A model generated the notes under the pieces. It worked only from the letters and a program-made list of their open reading frames with translations, ran no database searches and was not told where the DNA came from. The position numbers and the translations under genes are program-made. A stretch of 64,000 bases of DNA from DASXHD01 sp036488725. GTDB lineage: Bacteria; Myxococcota_A; Polyangia; Polyangiales; Polyangiaceae. Location: NCBI GenBank assembly GCA_036488725.1, contig DASXHD010000085.1, positions 1 through 64,000 on the forward strand, given 5' to 3'. Shown here piece by piece: positions 35,777 to 44,376 of the stretch (positions within the stretch are counted from its first letter, which is position 1; every line of letters begins with the position of its first letter).

Positions 35777-37741
35777 ATGACTCGACGTTTTTTCGTGCTC
35801 CTCGCGGTGGCTCTCGGGTGCGGCGGCAGCACGCAAGGTTGGTTGAAGGACTCGCCCGAATCGAAAGAGACCGCGCACGGCGGCAACGCCAAGCTCGCGA
35901 CGATCCTCGACGAGCGCGACAAGGCGGACGACGCGCTCGTCACCAAGTGGTACGACCCGGCGCTCCTCACGACCGACGTTCGCCCCGATGCGCTGCGCGG
36001 GCTCGAGCAGACCGCGGGTCCGCTCGACGAGCTCACACTCTACGACTTCGATCTCGACATCGCCGACGACGCGAGGTCGTTCAAGCTCGACGAGCGCGTT
36101 TACTACGAAAACAAAACCGGCGGCACGCTGAACGACGTCATGTTCCGCATGTACGCGAACACGCCGCCCGCGGGCGAAGCCCCGGAAAAGCTGCTGCGCG
36201 GGCATTGCGTGCAGACTACATGCAATGTCCAGAGCGTCGGGCGCGACACGATCGTCGTGCACCCCGAGAAGCCGCTTCCGCCGGGCGCGCGCATTCGCAT
36301 CGTCCTCCACATCTTCGGCACGCTGAAGCCGATCGACGCGAGCAAGACGACGATGATGGCCGCCGTCATGGGCTCGCTCCAGACGATGACCGGCGGCGAA
36401 GAGGCGCCCGGCGACTACGGCCTCCTCGGCGCGGGCGACGGCATCGTCTCGTTCGGAAATTTCTATCCCGTCGTCGCGCGGCACGACGGCGACGTCTGGG
36501 ATCTCGACCAGAGCACGCTCGGCGACATCGGCACCGACTCGCTCTCGCACGTGCGCGCGCACGTCGAGCTTCCCGCGGGATATCGCGTCGCGGCGAGCGG
36601 CGTCGTCGCGCGCGAAGAGGAGGCCGGCGGTCGCCGCCGCGTCGATTACAACGCCGGCTGCATGCGCGACTTCGCGCTCTTCGCGAGCGACAAGTTCACC
36701 TCGGCCGACAAGCTCGTCGGCGACGTCAAAGTGCGTTCGTATTTCAGGACGAGCGATCGCAAGACCGGCGAGCGCGTGCTCGACGTCGCCGCGTGGTCGC
36801 TCAAAGATTTCGAAAAACGATTCGGCCCGTATCCTTACAAAGAGCTCGTGCTCGTCGAGGAGGCGCTCGTCGGAGGCGCGGGCGGCGTCGAGTTCGCGGG
36901 CCTCGCGACGGTCGCGAGCATGTTCTACAAGCCGTCGGGCAGCGCGAACGGGAGCCCGCTCGGCATGCTGCTCGGCATGCTGATGGGCAGCGGCGACACC
37001 GATGGCCCGATGAAAGCGAGCGCCGCCGAGTTCACGACTGCGCACGAGGTCGGCCACCAGTGGTGGCACGGCATCGTCGGCAGCGACTCGCGCAAGCACC
37101 CTTGGCAAGACGAGGCGATGGCGCAGTTCAGCGCGATTCTCTATTCCGAAGATCGTTACGGCGCCGCGCACGCGAAAAAAGACGCGGACATGAACGCGCG
37201 CATGGGATACGAGATGATGCGTTTGATGGGCCAGCCCGACGGCCCCGTCGACGTGCCAGCGGCGCGCCAAACGCAAATTGCATATGGTGGAATCGTTTAC
37301 GGCAAAGGCCCTTATTATTTGATGGCGCTGCGGAAGAAGCTCGGTGACGCCGCGTTCTTCGCGGGCATTCAAGCTTACGTGAAGCAGTATTATCTCGGCT
37401 TCGCGCCGCCGAGCGCCATCGAAGAAGTGATGAAGGCCGCGGCGCCGAACAAAGCGACCGAGATTGCTTCGATGTCGAAGCGCTGGCTCCACGAGTCGCA
37501 CGGCGACGACGACCTCGGCAAAGCGAGCTTCGACGGTTTGCTCGGCATGGCCGGCGCGAGCGGAAAGGGCGGTGCAGGCGGCCTCGCGGGCTTGCTCGGC
37601 GGCGGCGGCGGCGCGGGCGGCCTCGGCGCCGACGACGTGGGCAAGATGATGAAGATGCTCGGCGGCGGCGGCGACGTCGGCAAAATGCTGAACCAGATGC
37701 TCGGCGGCGGCGCGCTCACCGGCGGCCAGCCTGCGCCGTAA
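35777..37741 (+). CDS. M1-family zinc metallopeptidase lipoprotein
   Basis: 654 residues. Lipobox AVALGCGG (Cys about 15). The N-terminal beta domain (about 70-300, LTLYDFDLDI) is that of aminopeptidase-N-type enzymes. The zinc site is complete: HEVGH with H423, E424, H427, then E446 in WQDEAMAQF at the family spacing. The aminopeptidase GAMEN motif is not obvious; GGVEFAGLATV occupies that place, so exopeptidase specificity is unsure. The last ~70 residues are a low-complexity Gly/Leu/Met tail (LLGGGGGAGGLG, KMMKMLGGGGDV). TACCTT lies 18 nt upstream of the ATG. Confidence 0.88.
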   Translation: MTRRFFVLLAVALGCGGSTQGWLKDSPESKETAHGGNAKLATILDERDKADDALVTKWYDPALLTTDVRPDALRGLEQTAGPLDELTLYDFDLDIADDARSFKLDERVYYENKTGGTLNDVMFRMYANTPPAGEAPEKLLRGHCVQTTCNVQSVGRDTIVVHPEKPLPPGARIRIVLHIFGTLKPIDASKTTMMAAVMGSLQTMTGGEEAPGDYGLLGAGDGIVSFGNFYPVVARHDGDVWDLDQSTLGDIGTDSLSHVRAHVELPAGYRVAASGVVAREEEAGGRRRVDYNAGCMRDFALFASDKFTSADKLVGDVKVRSYFRTSDRKTGERVLDVAAWSLKDFEKRFGPYPYKELVLVEEALVGGAGGVEFAGLATVASMFYKPSGSANGSPLGMLLGMLMGSGDTDGPMKASAAEFTTAHEVGHQWWHGIVGSDSRKHPWQDEAMAQFSAILYSEDRYGAAHAKKDADMNARMGYEMMRLMGQPDGPVDVPAARQTQIAYGGIVYGKGPYYLMALRKKLGDAAFFAGIQAYVKQYYLGFAPPSAIEEVMKAAAPNKATEIASMSKRWLHESHGDDDLGKASFDGLLGMAGASGKGGAGGLAGLLGGGGGAGGLGADDVGKMMKMLGGGGDVGKMLNQMLGGGALTGGQPAP

Positions 37742-37749
37742 TCATCGCA

Positions 37750-38997
37750 TCAGCCCGGCGGGCACTTCCGGATCGGCAAGACGAGCGGCGGGAGCGGCGT
37801 CTGCGCGAAGTCGAACGCGCCGAACAAATCGTTGGCCTGCGCGTCTTGCGCAGCCGGGTCGAGATCGTGCAGCGTCTTTTTCGCGCCGAAAACCCGTTCG
37901 ATGAACCGCGGAATGCTCGCTTGCTCGGCGACTTCTTTGAAGACGAAGCCGCGTCGCGCGTACGGCGAAATCACGATCAGCGGCACGCGAAATCCGAGCC
38001 CATAGGGCTTTTGCAGGTTGCACCCGTATTGGCGAGGCGGCGCGACGTGATCGTACCAGCCGCCATAGTCGTCCATCGTGAAGAGGATCGCCGTGTCTTT
38101 CCAATAATCGCTTTGCGTGATCATGTTCACGTGCTGCACGGTCCAGTTCTCGCCCATGCACACGCCGCCGATGCTCGGGTGCTCGTCGCCGAAATCTTGA
38201 TTGACGAGCCACACGACCGCAGGCAGCTTTTTGTCGCGGATGTCTTTCTCGAATTCGTTTTCGTAAACGACTTTTCCCCAGCCGGCGCCCTCGCGAATCG
38301 GACGGATGGCGTCGAAGAGCGACCAGACCTCCGACAAAAAATAAAAGTTCGATCCGTAAAAGCGCCAGTCGACGCCGGGCGGGAGCACGTCCGGCACGCT
38401 CGGGATCGACAAGCACGGAAACACGTATTTCTCCGTGCAAGCAGCGGGGTCCTCCGCGGCGACGCGCGTCTCCGGCGCTTGGTCACACCCCCAATACGGC
38501 GCAGATATTTGCGTACCCGGGTTGTCGTACGTCCAGCCGGCTTGCGCCGCGAGGAGAAACGCGTGACCGGGAAAGCTCGGACCGAGCACGTTCGAAAAGA
38601 AATGATCAGCCAGCGTGAATCGCCGCGCGTATTGCCAATAATTGGGTATGTCTTTTTCGAGATATTGCGAATAGGCGAGCTCGTCGCCCGAAACGCTGGA
38701 GCCGGCGACTTTGGGCCAGCCGTTCATCTTGCCGTGATTCCACTCCATGAGCGCGCAGGCGTGCGAATGACACAAGTCGCGCGCGGTGGAGTCGGGCGCT
38801 TCGACGACGCGCGAGCCGGTGCCTTCGGCGCCCGGGAACGTGCCGAAGTAGTTGTCGAAGCTGTGATTCTCTTTGACGATCACGACGACGTGCCGAAGCG
38901 GCGTCGGCGCGCTCGTGTCGGCCTTCGGCGCCCGTTTCGCGCGGCTGCACGCTACGAGGGTAAGGAGCGCGAGAGCTCCGACGAGAAGACGGCGCAT
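37750..38997 (-). CDS. phosphoesterase (phospholipase C/acid phosphatase type) lipoprotein
   Basis: 415 residues. Lipobox LTLVACSR (Cys about 17). The phosphoesterase family motifs are present: HVVVIVKENHSFDNYFGTFP at about 36-55 (metal and nucleophile region), a SNVLGPSFPGHAFLLAAQAG block, WGVNQDFGDEH-type segment (VWLVNQDFGDEHPS), ILFTMDDYGGWYDHV carrying the DD metal ligands, and RVPLIVISPYARRG. Relatives hydrolyse phosphatidylcholine or other phosphoesters. It is probably exposed on the envelope. Convergent with the M1 peptidase gene, 8 bp away. Confidence 0.9.
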   Translation of the reverse strand: MRRLLVGALALLTLVACSRAKRAPKADTSAPTPLRHVVVIVKENHSFDNYFGTFPGAEGTGSRVVEAPDSTARDLCHSHACALMEWNHGKMNGWPKVAGSSVSGDELAYSQYLEKDIPNYWQYARRFTLADHFFSNVLGPSFPGHAFLLAAQAGWTYDNPGTQISAPYWGCDQAPETRVAAEDPAACTEKYVFPCLSIPSVPDVLPPGVDWRFYGSNFYFLSEVWSLFDAIRPIREGAGWGKVVYENEFEKDIRDKKLPAVVWLVNQDFGDEHPSIGGVCMGENWTVQHVNMITQSDYWKDTAILFTMDDYGGWYDHVAPPRQYGCNLQKPYGLGFRVPLIVISPYARRGFVFKEVAEQASIPRFIERVFGAKKTLHDLDPAAQDAQANDLFGAFDFAQTPLPPLVLPIRKCPPG

Positions 38998-39012
38998 TCC
39001 GCGGAATGCAGC

Positions 39013-39621
39013 TCAGCGCAACGCTTGTTGGATGCCGAACGCTTGCGCGTAGAGAGTGTCGACGAGCGGACGGAGCTCGAGCAGGCGCTGCGCGATTCTC
39101 GCGTCGGACACGCGCGGAGCGAGCTCGTCGAGCTTTTGCGCGAGCGCGGCCAGCTCGGTCTTTTCGATGCCGACGTAGACGCGGTCGAAGTCGACGAGCG
39201 ATTGGCCGGCGACGGCGCGAAGATCGGTCGACGGCGGCGCGACGTCCGGCGCGGGCGCCAGCATCGACAGGCCGACGCGCGCGTCGCGCATGCGCTCGTA
39301 GACGAGCGCGGCAAAGCGCTGCACGGTCGGGTTGCTCGCGTGGCCGAGCGCGTAGAGAGCGCGCGCGGATTCGGCGGCGCCGGCGCTTTCGAAGACCGCC
39401 GCGACTTGCTCGTCGGTCGGCGCCGCGGAAGGCAACGGTCCAGGCGCGTCGGCACTCTCCGCTTGGTACGCGCCCACGGCCGACTCGAGCGTGTCGTTCC
39501 GGGCCGAGGCGGCCGCGCGCGGTTCGATCGTGGCGGACGTGGTCGTCACGTCGAGCGCGTGCATTTCGTGGTGCGCGCAGCCGCACACCAGCACGAGCGC
39601 TACAAGAATGCTTTTGTGCAT
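39013..39621 (-). CDS. small lipoprotein, DUF4142-like helical
   Basis: 202 residues. Lipobox LVLVCGCA (Cys about 13-15). Residues about 65-200 are helical with TDEQVAAVFESAGAAESARALYALGHASNPTVQRFAALVYERMRDA, a pattern like DUF4142 (helical bundle with ..N..V..FA..M..), then a long helix to the end. Assignment is tentative. It lies between two lipoprotein genes on the same strand (gaps 34 and 15 bp). Confidence 0.7.
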   Translation of the reverse strand: MHKSILVALVLVCGCAHHEMHALDVTTTSATIEPRAAASARNDTLESAVGAYQAESADAPGPLPSAAPTDEQVAAVFESAGAAESARALYALGHASNPTVQRFAALVYERMRDARVGLSMLAPAPDVAPPSTDLRAVAGQSLVDFDRVYVGIEKTELAALAQKLDELAPRVSDARIAQRLLELRPLVDTLYAQAFGIQQALR

Positions 39622-39655
39622 GCGCGCGAGGTTTCACGCGCCGTGCCAAGCACTC

Positions 39656-40630
39656 TCAGTGCGCCGCGTGCCACGGCGTGAAGCCTCGACCTTTCGCGTC
39701 GAGGTCGAGCCAGCGCAGCATGATCGCGCGCGAGAGGCGCGGTGGGCCCGGCGCGCGCATCACCTTGCGAACCGCTTCGGCGTCCTGCGCATCGCCGCCC
39801 GCCGCGAGGCCCACGACGACGAGATACAAATCTTCGATGTCGTCGTCCTTCGCCGGGTCGACGCGTTTGGCGGCCGCGATCGCCGCGTCGCGTTTTCCGT
39901 CGAGCGCGGCGAAATATGCCTCGAGGATCGCGATCGAGTCGGGAAATCCCGCGGTTCGGTAATCATCGAGCGCCGCCTCGGCGTACGCGACGAGCGCGCG
40001 CTTCACCGAGCCCGTGCGCGACTCGGCGAGCATGCGCGTGAGGTACGCGCGGTGCCATCGATCTTTTTGGAACGCGAGCTTCGCGCGCGTCTCCGGGTCC
40101 CACGTGCCGCGCGCCGCGGCGAGCGTCGCTTGATCGTCCTCCGCGAGGGCCGCGGCCGGGTCGCCCTGCGCTTCGCGGATCATCATCATTGCGTTGTGCG
40201 CCCAGAACTCGTCGTGCGTCTCCGGATGCTTGGCGAGCGCCGGGATGAGGGCCACGATCGCCGACGCGGCGCGCTCGAAGTCGCCGACTTGCGCGAAGCG
40301 CGTCGCGCGCGCACGCGCCACGAGAAAATCCAAATGCGGATCGCCCGCAGCCGCGGTCGCCGCCGTGGCGAGCGCTTTGTCGGCGGCGATCATGTCGTTC
40401 TTTGCGATCGCTTGTTCGGCCGCCGCGAGCGCCTGCTCGAGCGCGGGAGGCGTCGGCGGAGGCGCAGGGCGCGGCGCCGTGGTGGCGACCGGCGCGCTCG
40501 TGGTTGCTGGCGGAGGCGCGGTCGCAGAAGCACACGTCGCAACCGGAGGCGGCGACGTCGTCGGACAAACCGGCCCCGCGGCCGCCGGACCGCAAGCCAC
40601 CATCGCGAGCGCGAGGAGCACGAGTCGCAT
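39656..40630 (-). CDS. lipoprotein with TPR-like helical body
   Basis: 324 residues from ATG 40630. Lipobox LAMVACGP (Cys about 12), Pro/Ala/Thr-rich linker to about 60, then Ala-rich helical pairs (ALEQALAAAEQAIAKNDMIAADKAL, FAQVGDFERAASAIVALIPAL, GDPAAALAEDDQATLAAA) typical of TPR-like scaffolds. No family recognised. It probably heads the reverse cluster 40630-37750; a TAGAGT hexamer lies 14 nt upstream of the start. Confidence 0.75.
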   Translation of the reverse strand: MRLVLLALAMVACGPAAAGPVCPTTSPPPVATCASATAPPPATTSAPVATTAPRPAPPPTPPALEQALAAAEQAIAKNDMIAADKALATAATAAAGDPHLDFLVARARATRFAQVGDFERAASAIVALIPALAKHPETHDEFWAHNAMMMIREAQGDPAAALAEDDQATLAAARGTWDPETRAKLAFQKDRWHRAYLTRMLAESRTGSVKRALVAYAEAALDDYRTAGFPDSIAILEAYFAALDGKRDAAIAAAKRVDPAKDDDIEDLYLVVVGLAAGGDAQDAEAVRKVMRAPGPPRLSRAIMLRWLDLDAKGRGFTPWHAAH

Positions 40631-40638
40631 CGCCGCCG

Positions 40639-40644
40639 ACTCTA
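40639..40644 (-). promoter_or_regulatory. leaderless-type -10 hexamer for the gene at 40630
   Basis: TAGAGT in context ggtTAGAGT, 14 nt upstream of the ATG. Confidence 0.35.
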
Positions 40645-40662
40645 ACCAACTTTTTTCCGGCC

Positions 40663-40678
40663 AACGGAATGTTTCGTT
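40663..40678. promoter_or_regulatory. imperfect dyad in the divergent promoter region 40631-40703
   Basis: aacggaa-tg-tttcgtt (6 of 7 bp paired) flanked by ggcc on both sides, placed between two divergent starts. It could be an operator; no regulator gene is adjacent. Confidence 0.25.
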
Positions 40679-40703
40679 CGGGGCCATTGCTAGCGGGGCT
40701 CGA

Positions 40704-42482
40704 ATGAAAGCGCGCCGGGGAGGGATCGTCGTAGTCGCATGCGCCGCGATCGCCGTCGCTTGCGGCGCGCGCACCGGTCTTTACGTTCCGACCGCGCCGC
40801 CCGCGCCGCGACCGACGTTTTGCGTGGGCGCTTCGTACGAGGCGGGCTTCAGCGATCTCGATCTCGTCTTCTTGCTCGATCGCTCCGACTCGATGAACGA
40901 CGGCAACAAATGGTCGTCCGCGACGGCGGCGCTCGCGTCGTTCGTGGCGGATCCCGCAGAGAGCGGTCTCGGCGCCGCGCTCGTCTTCTTTCCACCGGTC
41001 GCGGGCGACCCGTGCGCGTCGGACGGTTATGCGATGCCCGCGGTGCCGATGCAGATCCTCCCCGCGGGCGCGTCCAAGATCACCGGCGCGCTCGGCGGCG
41101 CAGCGCCGGCAATCGGTACGACTCCTCTCGCCGAAGCGCTCCGAGGCGTCGTCGAGTACGCGCGCGGGCAGCGCCTGGCCGACCCGACGCGCGAGGTCGC
41201 CGTCGCCGTCATCACCGACGGCGCGCCGGAAGGGTGCGCCGAGCCCGGCTCGGCACAAGCCGTCGCCGCCGTCGAGTCCGTCGCAGCCGAGGCTTTCACC
41301 GACGAGCCGAGCGTCATGACGTACGTCATCGGCCTCTCGATCGGTTACGTCGACCCGATGAACGCGATGGCCGCCGCGGGCGGCACGCAGCAGGCCATCC
41401 TCATCGATGGCAGCCCGAACGCCGCGCAAAACATCGTCAACGCCCTCTCGGAAGCTCGCGACGCCGCCTCGAAATGCCGTTTTCCGATTCCACCCGTGAG
41501 CGGCGTCCAAGTGCAGCCGAGCGATCTCTCGGTCACGTATCAGACGTCGTCGTCCGAGCCGATCGTGCCCGTCGCGCTCGAGGACGGCCTCGACGCGTGC
41601 GGCTCGAGCGACGGATTCGTCGTCGACGACCCCAGCGCGCCGACGCGCGTTCAGCTTTGCCCGGCGACGTGCGCGAAGGTCCACACGAAGACGACGTCGA
41701 AGGTCGTCGTGACCGCAGGCTGCGGCGAGGGCGCGCCGGAGGGCGGAGCCCACGGCGACGGCGGCGTGTGTCCGAGCCAAGCCGTCGTCACCTGCGTCAG
41801 CTCGTGCGTCTCGCCGACGTACGTGCAGCCCGTTTGCACGTTCGGCGAATGGACCTGCCCCGACGGCTCGCGCGACAAGCTCTCGTGCGATTGCCCGGCC
41901 GTTCCGCACGGCTGCTGCATCGGCGACGGCACGTGGACGGACGCGTCGTGCGTGAACGCGAAGTGGACGTGCCCGCCCGGCGCGTCCTTCTTCGGTGAAG
42001 CCGGCTGCGCCCCGCCCGCCGCGTGCGCGCCGCTCTTGCCGTGCGCACCCGGGAGCTTCTGCAGCGCGCCCGACTTTTCGTGCGGCACGAGCAACGCGCT
42101 CGGCGCGTGCACCACCGAGCCGGCGTCCTGCACGACGGGAGATCCGGTCTGCGGCTGCGACGACCAGCTTCACGCGAGCGCGTGCGACGCAGCTTCGCAA
42201 GGCGTGGACCTCGGCGACGCCGCGAATTGCAGCGCGCCGAGCGGCACGTTCGGATGCGGCCCGTATTTCTGCCGGAGCGCCGACCAAGTTTGCAAGAAGA
42301 CGATCGACCTCGTGAAGACCGTCGCGGCGACGAGCTGGGCGTGCGTGCCGGCGAGCAAATGCTCCAATAGTTGCAGCTGCAACCAATGCCAGCCCTGCCC
42401 CGCCGGCCACTCGAAATGCAACGAAGCCTGCTCGACCGACTCGACCGGCGACCGGTTCGTCACGTGCTCCGAGCTTCCGTGA
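40704..42482 (+). CDS. von Willebrand factor A domain lipoprotein with Cys-rich C-terminus
   Basis: 592 residues. Lipobox AIAVACGA (Cys about 20; ACGARTGLY is a frequent myxobacterial start). The vWA domain (about 45-255) has the MIDAS motif DRSDSMN, the TTPL threonine and VITDGAPEG. From about 285 on there are over 30 Cys, including CTFGEWTCPDG, CVNAKWTCPPG and CSNSCSCNQCQPCPAG, a disulphide-rich stalk or sensor. A calcium/magnesium-dependent binding or adhesion role is likely. TAGCGG lies 13 nt upstream of the ATG. It is 15 bp from the next gene, which nevertheless has its own hexamer. Confidence 0.87.
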   Translation: MKARRGGIVVVACAAIAVACGARTGLYVPTAPPAPRPTFCVGASYEAGFSDLDLVFLLDRSDSMNDGNKWSSATAALASFVADPAESGLGAALVFFPPVAGDPCASDGYAMPAVPMQILPAGASKITGALGGAAPAIGTTPLAEALRGVVEYARGQRLADPTREVAVAVITDGAPEGCAEPGSAQAVAAVESVAAEAFTDEPSVMTYVIGLSIGYVDPMNAMAAAGGTQQAILIDGSPNAAQNIVNALSEARDAASKCRFPIPPVSGVQVQPSDLSVTYQTSSSEPIVPVALEDGLDACGSSDGFVVDDPSAPTRVQLCPATCAKVHTKTTSKVVVTAGCGEGAPEGGAHGDGGVCPSQAVVTCVSSCVSPTYVQPVCTFGEWTCPDGSRDKLSCDCPAVPHGCCIGDGTWTDASCVNAKWTCPPGASFFGEAGCAPPAACAPLLPCAPGSFCSAPDFSCGTSNALGACTTEPASCTTGDPVCGCDDQLHASACDAASQGVDLGDAANCSAPSGTFGCGPYFCRSADQVCKKTIDLVKTVAATSWACVPASKCSNSCSCNQCQPCPAGHSKCNEACSTDSTGDRFVTCSELP

Positions 42483-42484
42483 GC

Positions 42485-42490
42485 TAACCT
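42485..42490 (+). promoter_or_regulatory. leaderless-type -10 hexamer for the gene at 42498
   Basis: TAACCT in context gagcTAACCT, 13 nt upstream of the ATG, in the 15-bp gap after the vWA gene. Confidence 0.45.
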
Positions 42491-42497
42491 GTTCGTC

Positions 42498-43487
42498 ATG
42501 CGATCCGGAGCATACGAAGGCTCGATCCTCGGGCTCGCCATCGGCGACGCGCTCGGGTTTCCCGCCGAATTTCGACGGCGCGAGCAGATCCTCGCGGCGT
42601 TCGGCGAAGAGGGGCTCGTCGATTTCGTCGCGCTCCACGATCCGCGGTGGCCGCCGCGACCGCACATCGCGTCCAAAGCGCACCCCGCGGGCACGTTCAG
42701 CGACGACACGCAGATGACGATCGCGCTCGCCGAAGCGCTCCTCGAAGCAGACGACGATCTCGACGCGCAGATGAACGCGATCGCGCGCCGCTTCGTCGCG
42801 TGGAGCTCGAGCGACGACAACGACCGCGCGCCGGGCAACGCGTGCATGACGGGGTGCCACGCGCTCGCGCGCGGCGTCCCGTGGCGCGAGGCCGGCGTCG
42901 CCGATTCGAAAGGTTGCGGCAGCGCGATGCGCGTCGCGCCGATCGGTCTGCTCTGGCACGACGATCTCGAGCGTGTGCTCGCCGTCGCGCGCGCACAAGC
43001 CGTGCTCACGCATCGTCACGACGCCGGCGTCGAGGGCGCCGCGGCGGCCGCGCTGCTCGTCGCGCTCGCCATGCAAGATCGCACGCCCGAAGAAATGTAC
43101 GAAGCCGTCGCGCGCGAGTGCAGTCCGCGCTCGCGCGATTTCGCTGCGTGCTGGTCGAAGCTCCCCGCGATGCGCGACGCGCCGCCCGAGCACGCGCTCT
43201 CGGCGCGCGGCCTCGGCGAAGGTTGGCTCGCCGAAGAAGCGGTCGCGTCCGCGTTTTATTGCGTTTGGCGAACGCCGGACGATTTCGCGCGCGTCGTGAC
43301 GACCGCCGCGACGACCGACGGCGACTCGGACAGCCTCGCGTGCATCGCCGGATCGATCGCCGGCGCGCGTCTCGGCAGCGACGCGATCCCCGAAAAATGG
43401 CGGCGCGGCGTCGAAGGCGCCGACGCGCTCGTCGACCTCGCGCGCCGAATCGCCGCTACCAGCGAACGACGACCACGTCCGGCGTGA
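42498..43487 (+). CDS. ADP-ribosylglycohydrolase family protein
   Basis: 329 residues, cytosolic. Motifs of the family are all present: GLAIGDALGFPAEF (about 11-24), TFSDDTQMTIALAEALL with the first metal-binding Asp pair, NACMTGCHALARG, GCGSAMRVAPIG, and the C-terminal TTDGDSDSLACIAGSIAGARLG with the second metal-binding Asp cluster. Relatives remove ADP-ribose from arginine (DraG) or other targets. No ADP-ribosyltransferase or nitrogenase gene is near, so the substrate is open. It overlaps cdaR tail-to-tail by 32 bp. Confidence 0.92.
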   Translation: MRSGAYEGSILGLAIGDALGFPAEFRRREQILAAFGEEGLVDFVALHDPRWPPRPHIASKAHPAGTFSDDTQMTIALAEALLEADDDLDAQMNAIARRFVAWSSSDDNDRAPGNACMTGCHALARGVPWREAGVADSKGCGSAMRVAPIGLLWHDDLERVLAVARAQAVLTHRHDAGVEGAAAAALLVALAMQDRTPEEMYEAVARECSPRSRDFAACWSKLPAMRDAPPEHALSARGLGEGWLAEEAVASAFYCVWRTPDDFARVVTTAATTDGDSDSLACIAGSIAGARLGSDAIPEKWRRGVEGADALVDLARRIAATSERRPRPA

Positions 43488-44376
43488 CGTGCACCTCGCA
43501 CTTGTCGACCGTGACCATCACCGGTCGCGTCTCGCTGCCGCTCGGCGTGGTCGAGCTCTCCTCGACGCGCGCCAAAATCTGCTCCGGCCGGAGCGAGTGC
43601 ACGATGTCCGGCGGCCCCGAGATGCGCACGTCCACGTCGGGCGGCGTCGTCTTCGCCTTCGCGATGCCGACCACGACGAGCGGAACTTTGGTGAACGTCT
43701 TCTCGGCGAGCTCGCGGGTGATCTGCGTCGTCACCGAGAGCGACCGCACGTCGAACGTGAGGTGCCCGGTCGGCCGATCGATGGCGAGCGTGCGCGTGTA
43801 CGTCCCTTCGGTGAGCCCGCTCACGTCGAACGCGTCGGCGCGCGCGTGCTGCAGCACCGCGACCTCGCTCTTCGGCCCGCGCACGCGCACTTGCGGCGGC
43901 TCCGACACGGGCACGCCCTTCACGATGAACCCAGGCGCCGGCGTCCCCGCGACCGTGAGCTGCACGGGCACGTCGCGCGTCACGACGTCGTCCCATTGCA
44001 AATCGATGCTCGGCGGATCGATCTGATCGACGTGCACGCCGGTCGGCAGATGCACGCTCGTCTTCTCGAAGTAGAGGTGGCGGTCTTGTCCCGCGCGCAC
44101 GTCGACCTGGAGATTTCCGATGTCATCGGCGTGGAGCTCGTCGAGCGTCGTCCGCGGCCCGCGCAAAGTGACGCGCACCTGCGGCGGGATTTGGCTCACG
44201 AGCACGCGATTCGAATCGCTCGGCGGCAACAGCAAAACCAAATCGACCGAGACGACGCGCTGCGCGTCCTGCGCGCCGTGCACGAGCGAATAGAGGACGA
44301 GCGTGAAGCCGATGCTCAAGAGCTTCAGGTTGATGTTCTCGGTGAACGCGCTGCGAATCCGCTCGGAGAAGGCCAT
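43456..44376 (-). CDS. cdaR: CdaR/YbbR-domain regulator of cyclic di-AMP synthesis
   Basis: 306 residues. One N-terminal membrane segment (about 16-33, LKLLSIGFTLVLYSLVHG), then YbbR-type repeats outside the membrane: VRVTLRGPRTTLDELHADDI, VRVRGPKSEVAVLQHA and VDVRISGPPDIVHSLRP. CdaR binds and modulates the membrane diadenylate cyclase CdaA. Its ATG overlaps the cdaA stop (ATGA), the conserved neighbourhood of this pair. Location: inner membrane, YbbR part in the periplasm. Confidence 0.9.
   Translation of the reverse strand: MAFSERIRSAFTENINLKLLSIGFTLVLYSLVHGAQDAQRVVSVDLVLLLPPSDSNRVLVSQIPPQVRVTLRGPRTTLDELHADDIGNLQVDVRAGQDRHLYFEKTSVHLPTGVHVDQIDPPSIDLQWDDVVTRDVPVQLTVAGTPAPGFIVKGVPVSEPPQVRVRGPKSEVAVLQHARADAFDVSGLTEGTYTRTLAIDRPTGHLTFDVRSLSVTTQITRELAEKTFTKVPLVVVGIAKAKTTPPDVDVRISGPPDIVHSLRPEQILARVEESSTTPSGSETRPVMVTVDKCEVHVTPDVVVVRW

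Noticed and set aside
39963..43193. 1076-codon minus frame opposite the vWA and ADP-ribosylglycohydrolase genes
   Set aside because: Low-complexity Arg/Ala shadow crossing several real genes.
42498..43487. ADP-ribosylglycohydrolase as part of a toxin-antitoxin or NAD-defence system
   Set aside because: No ADP-ribosyltransferase, macrodomain or SIR2-like gene lies nearby; neighbours are a vWA lipoprotein and cdaR.
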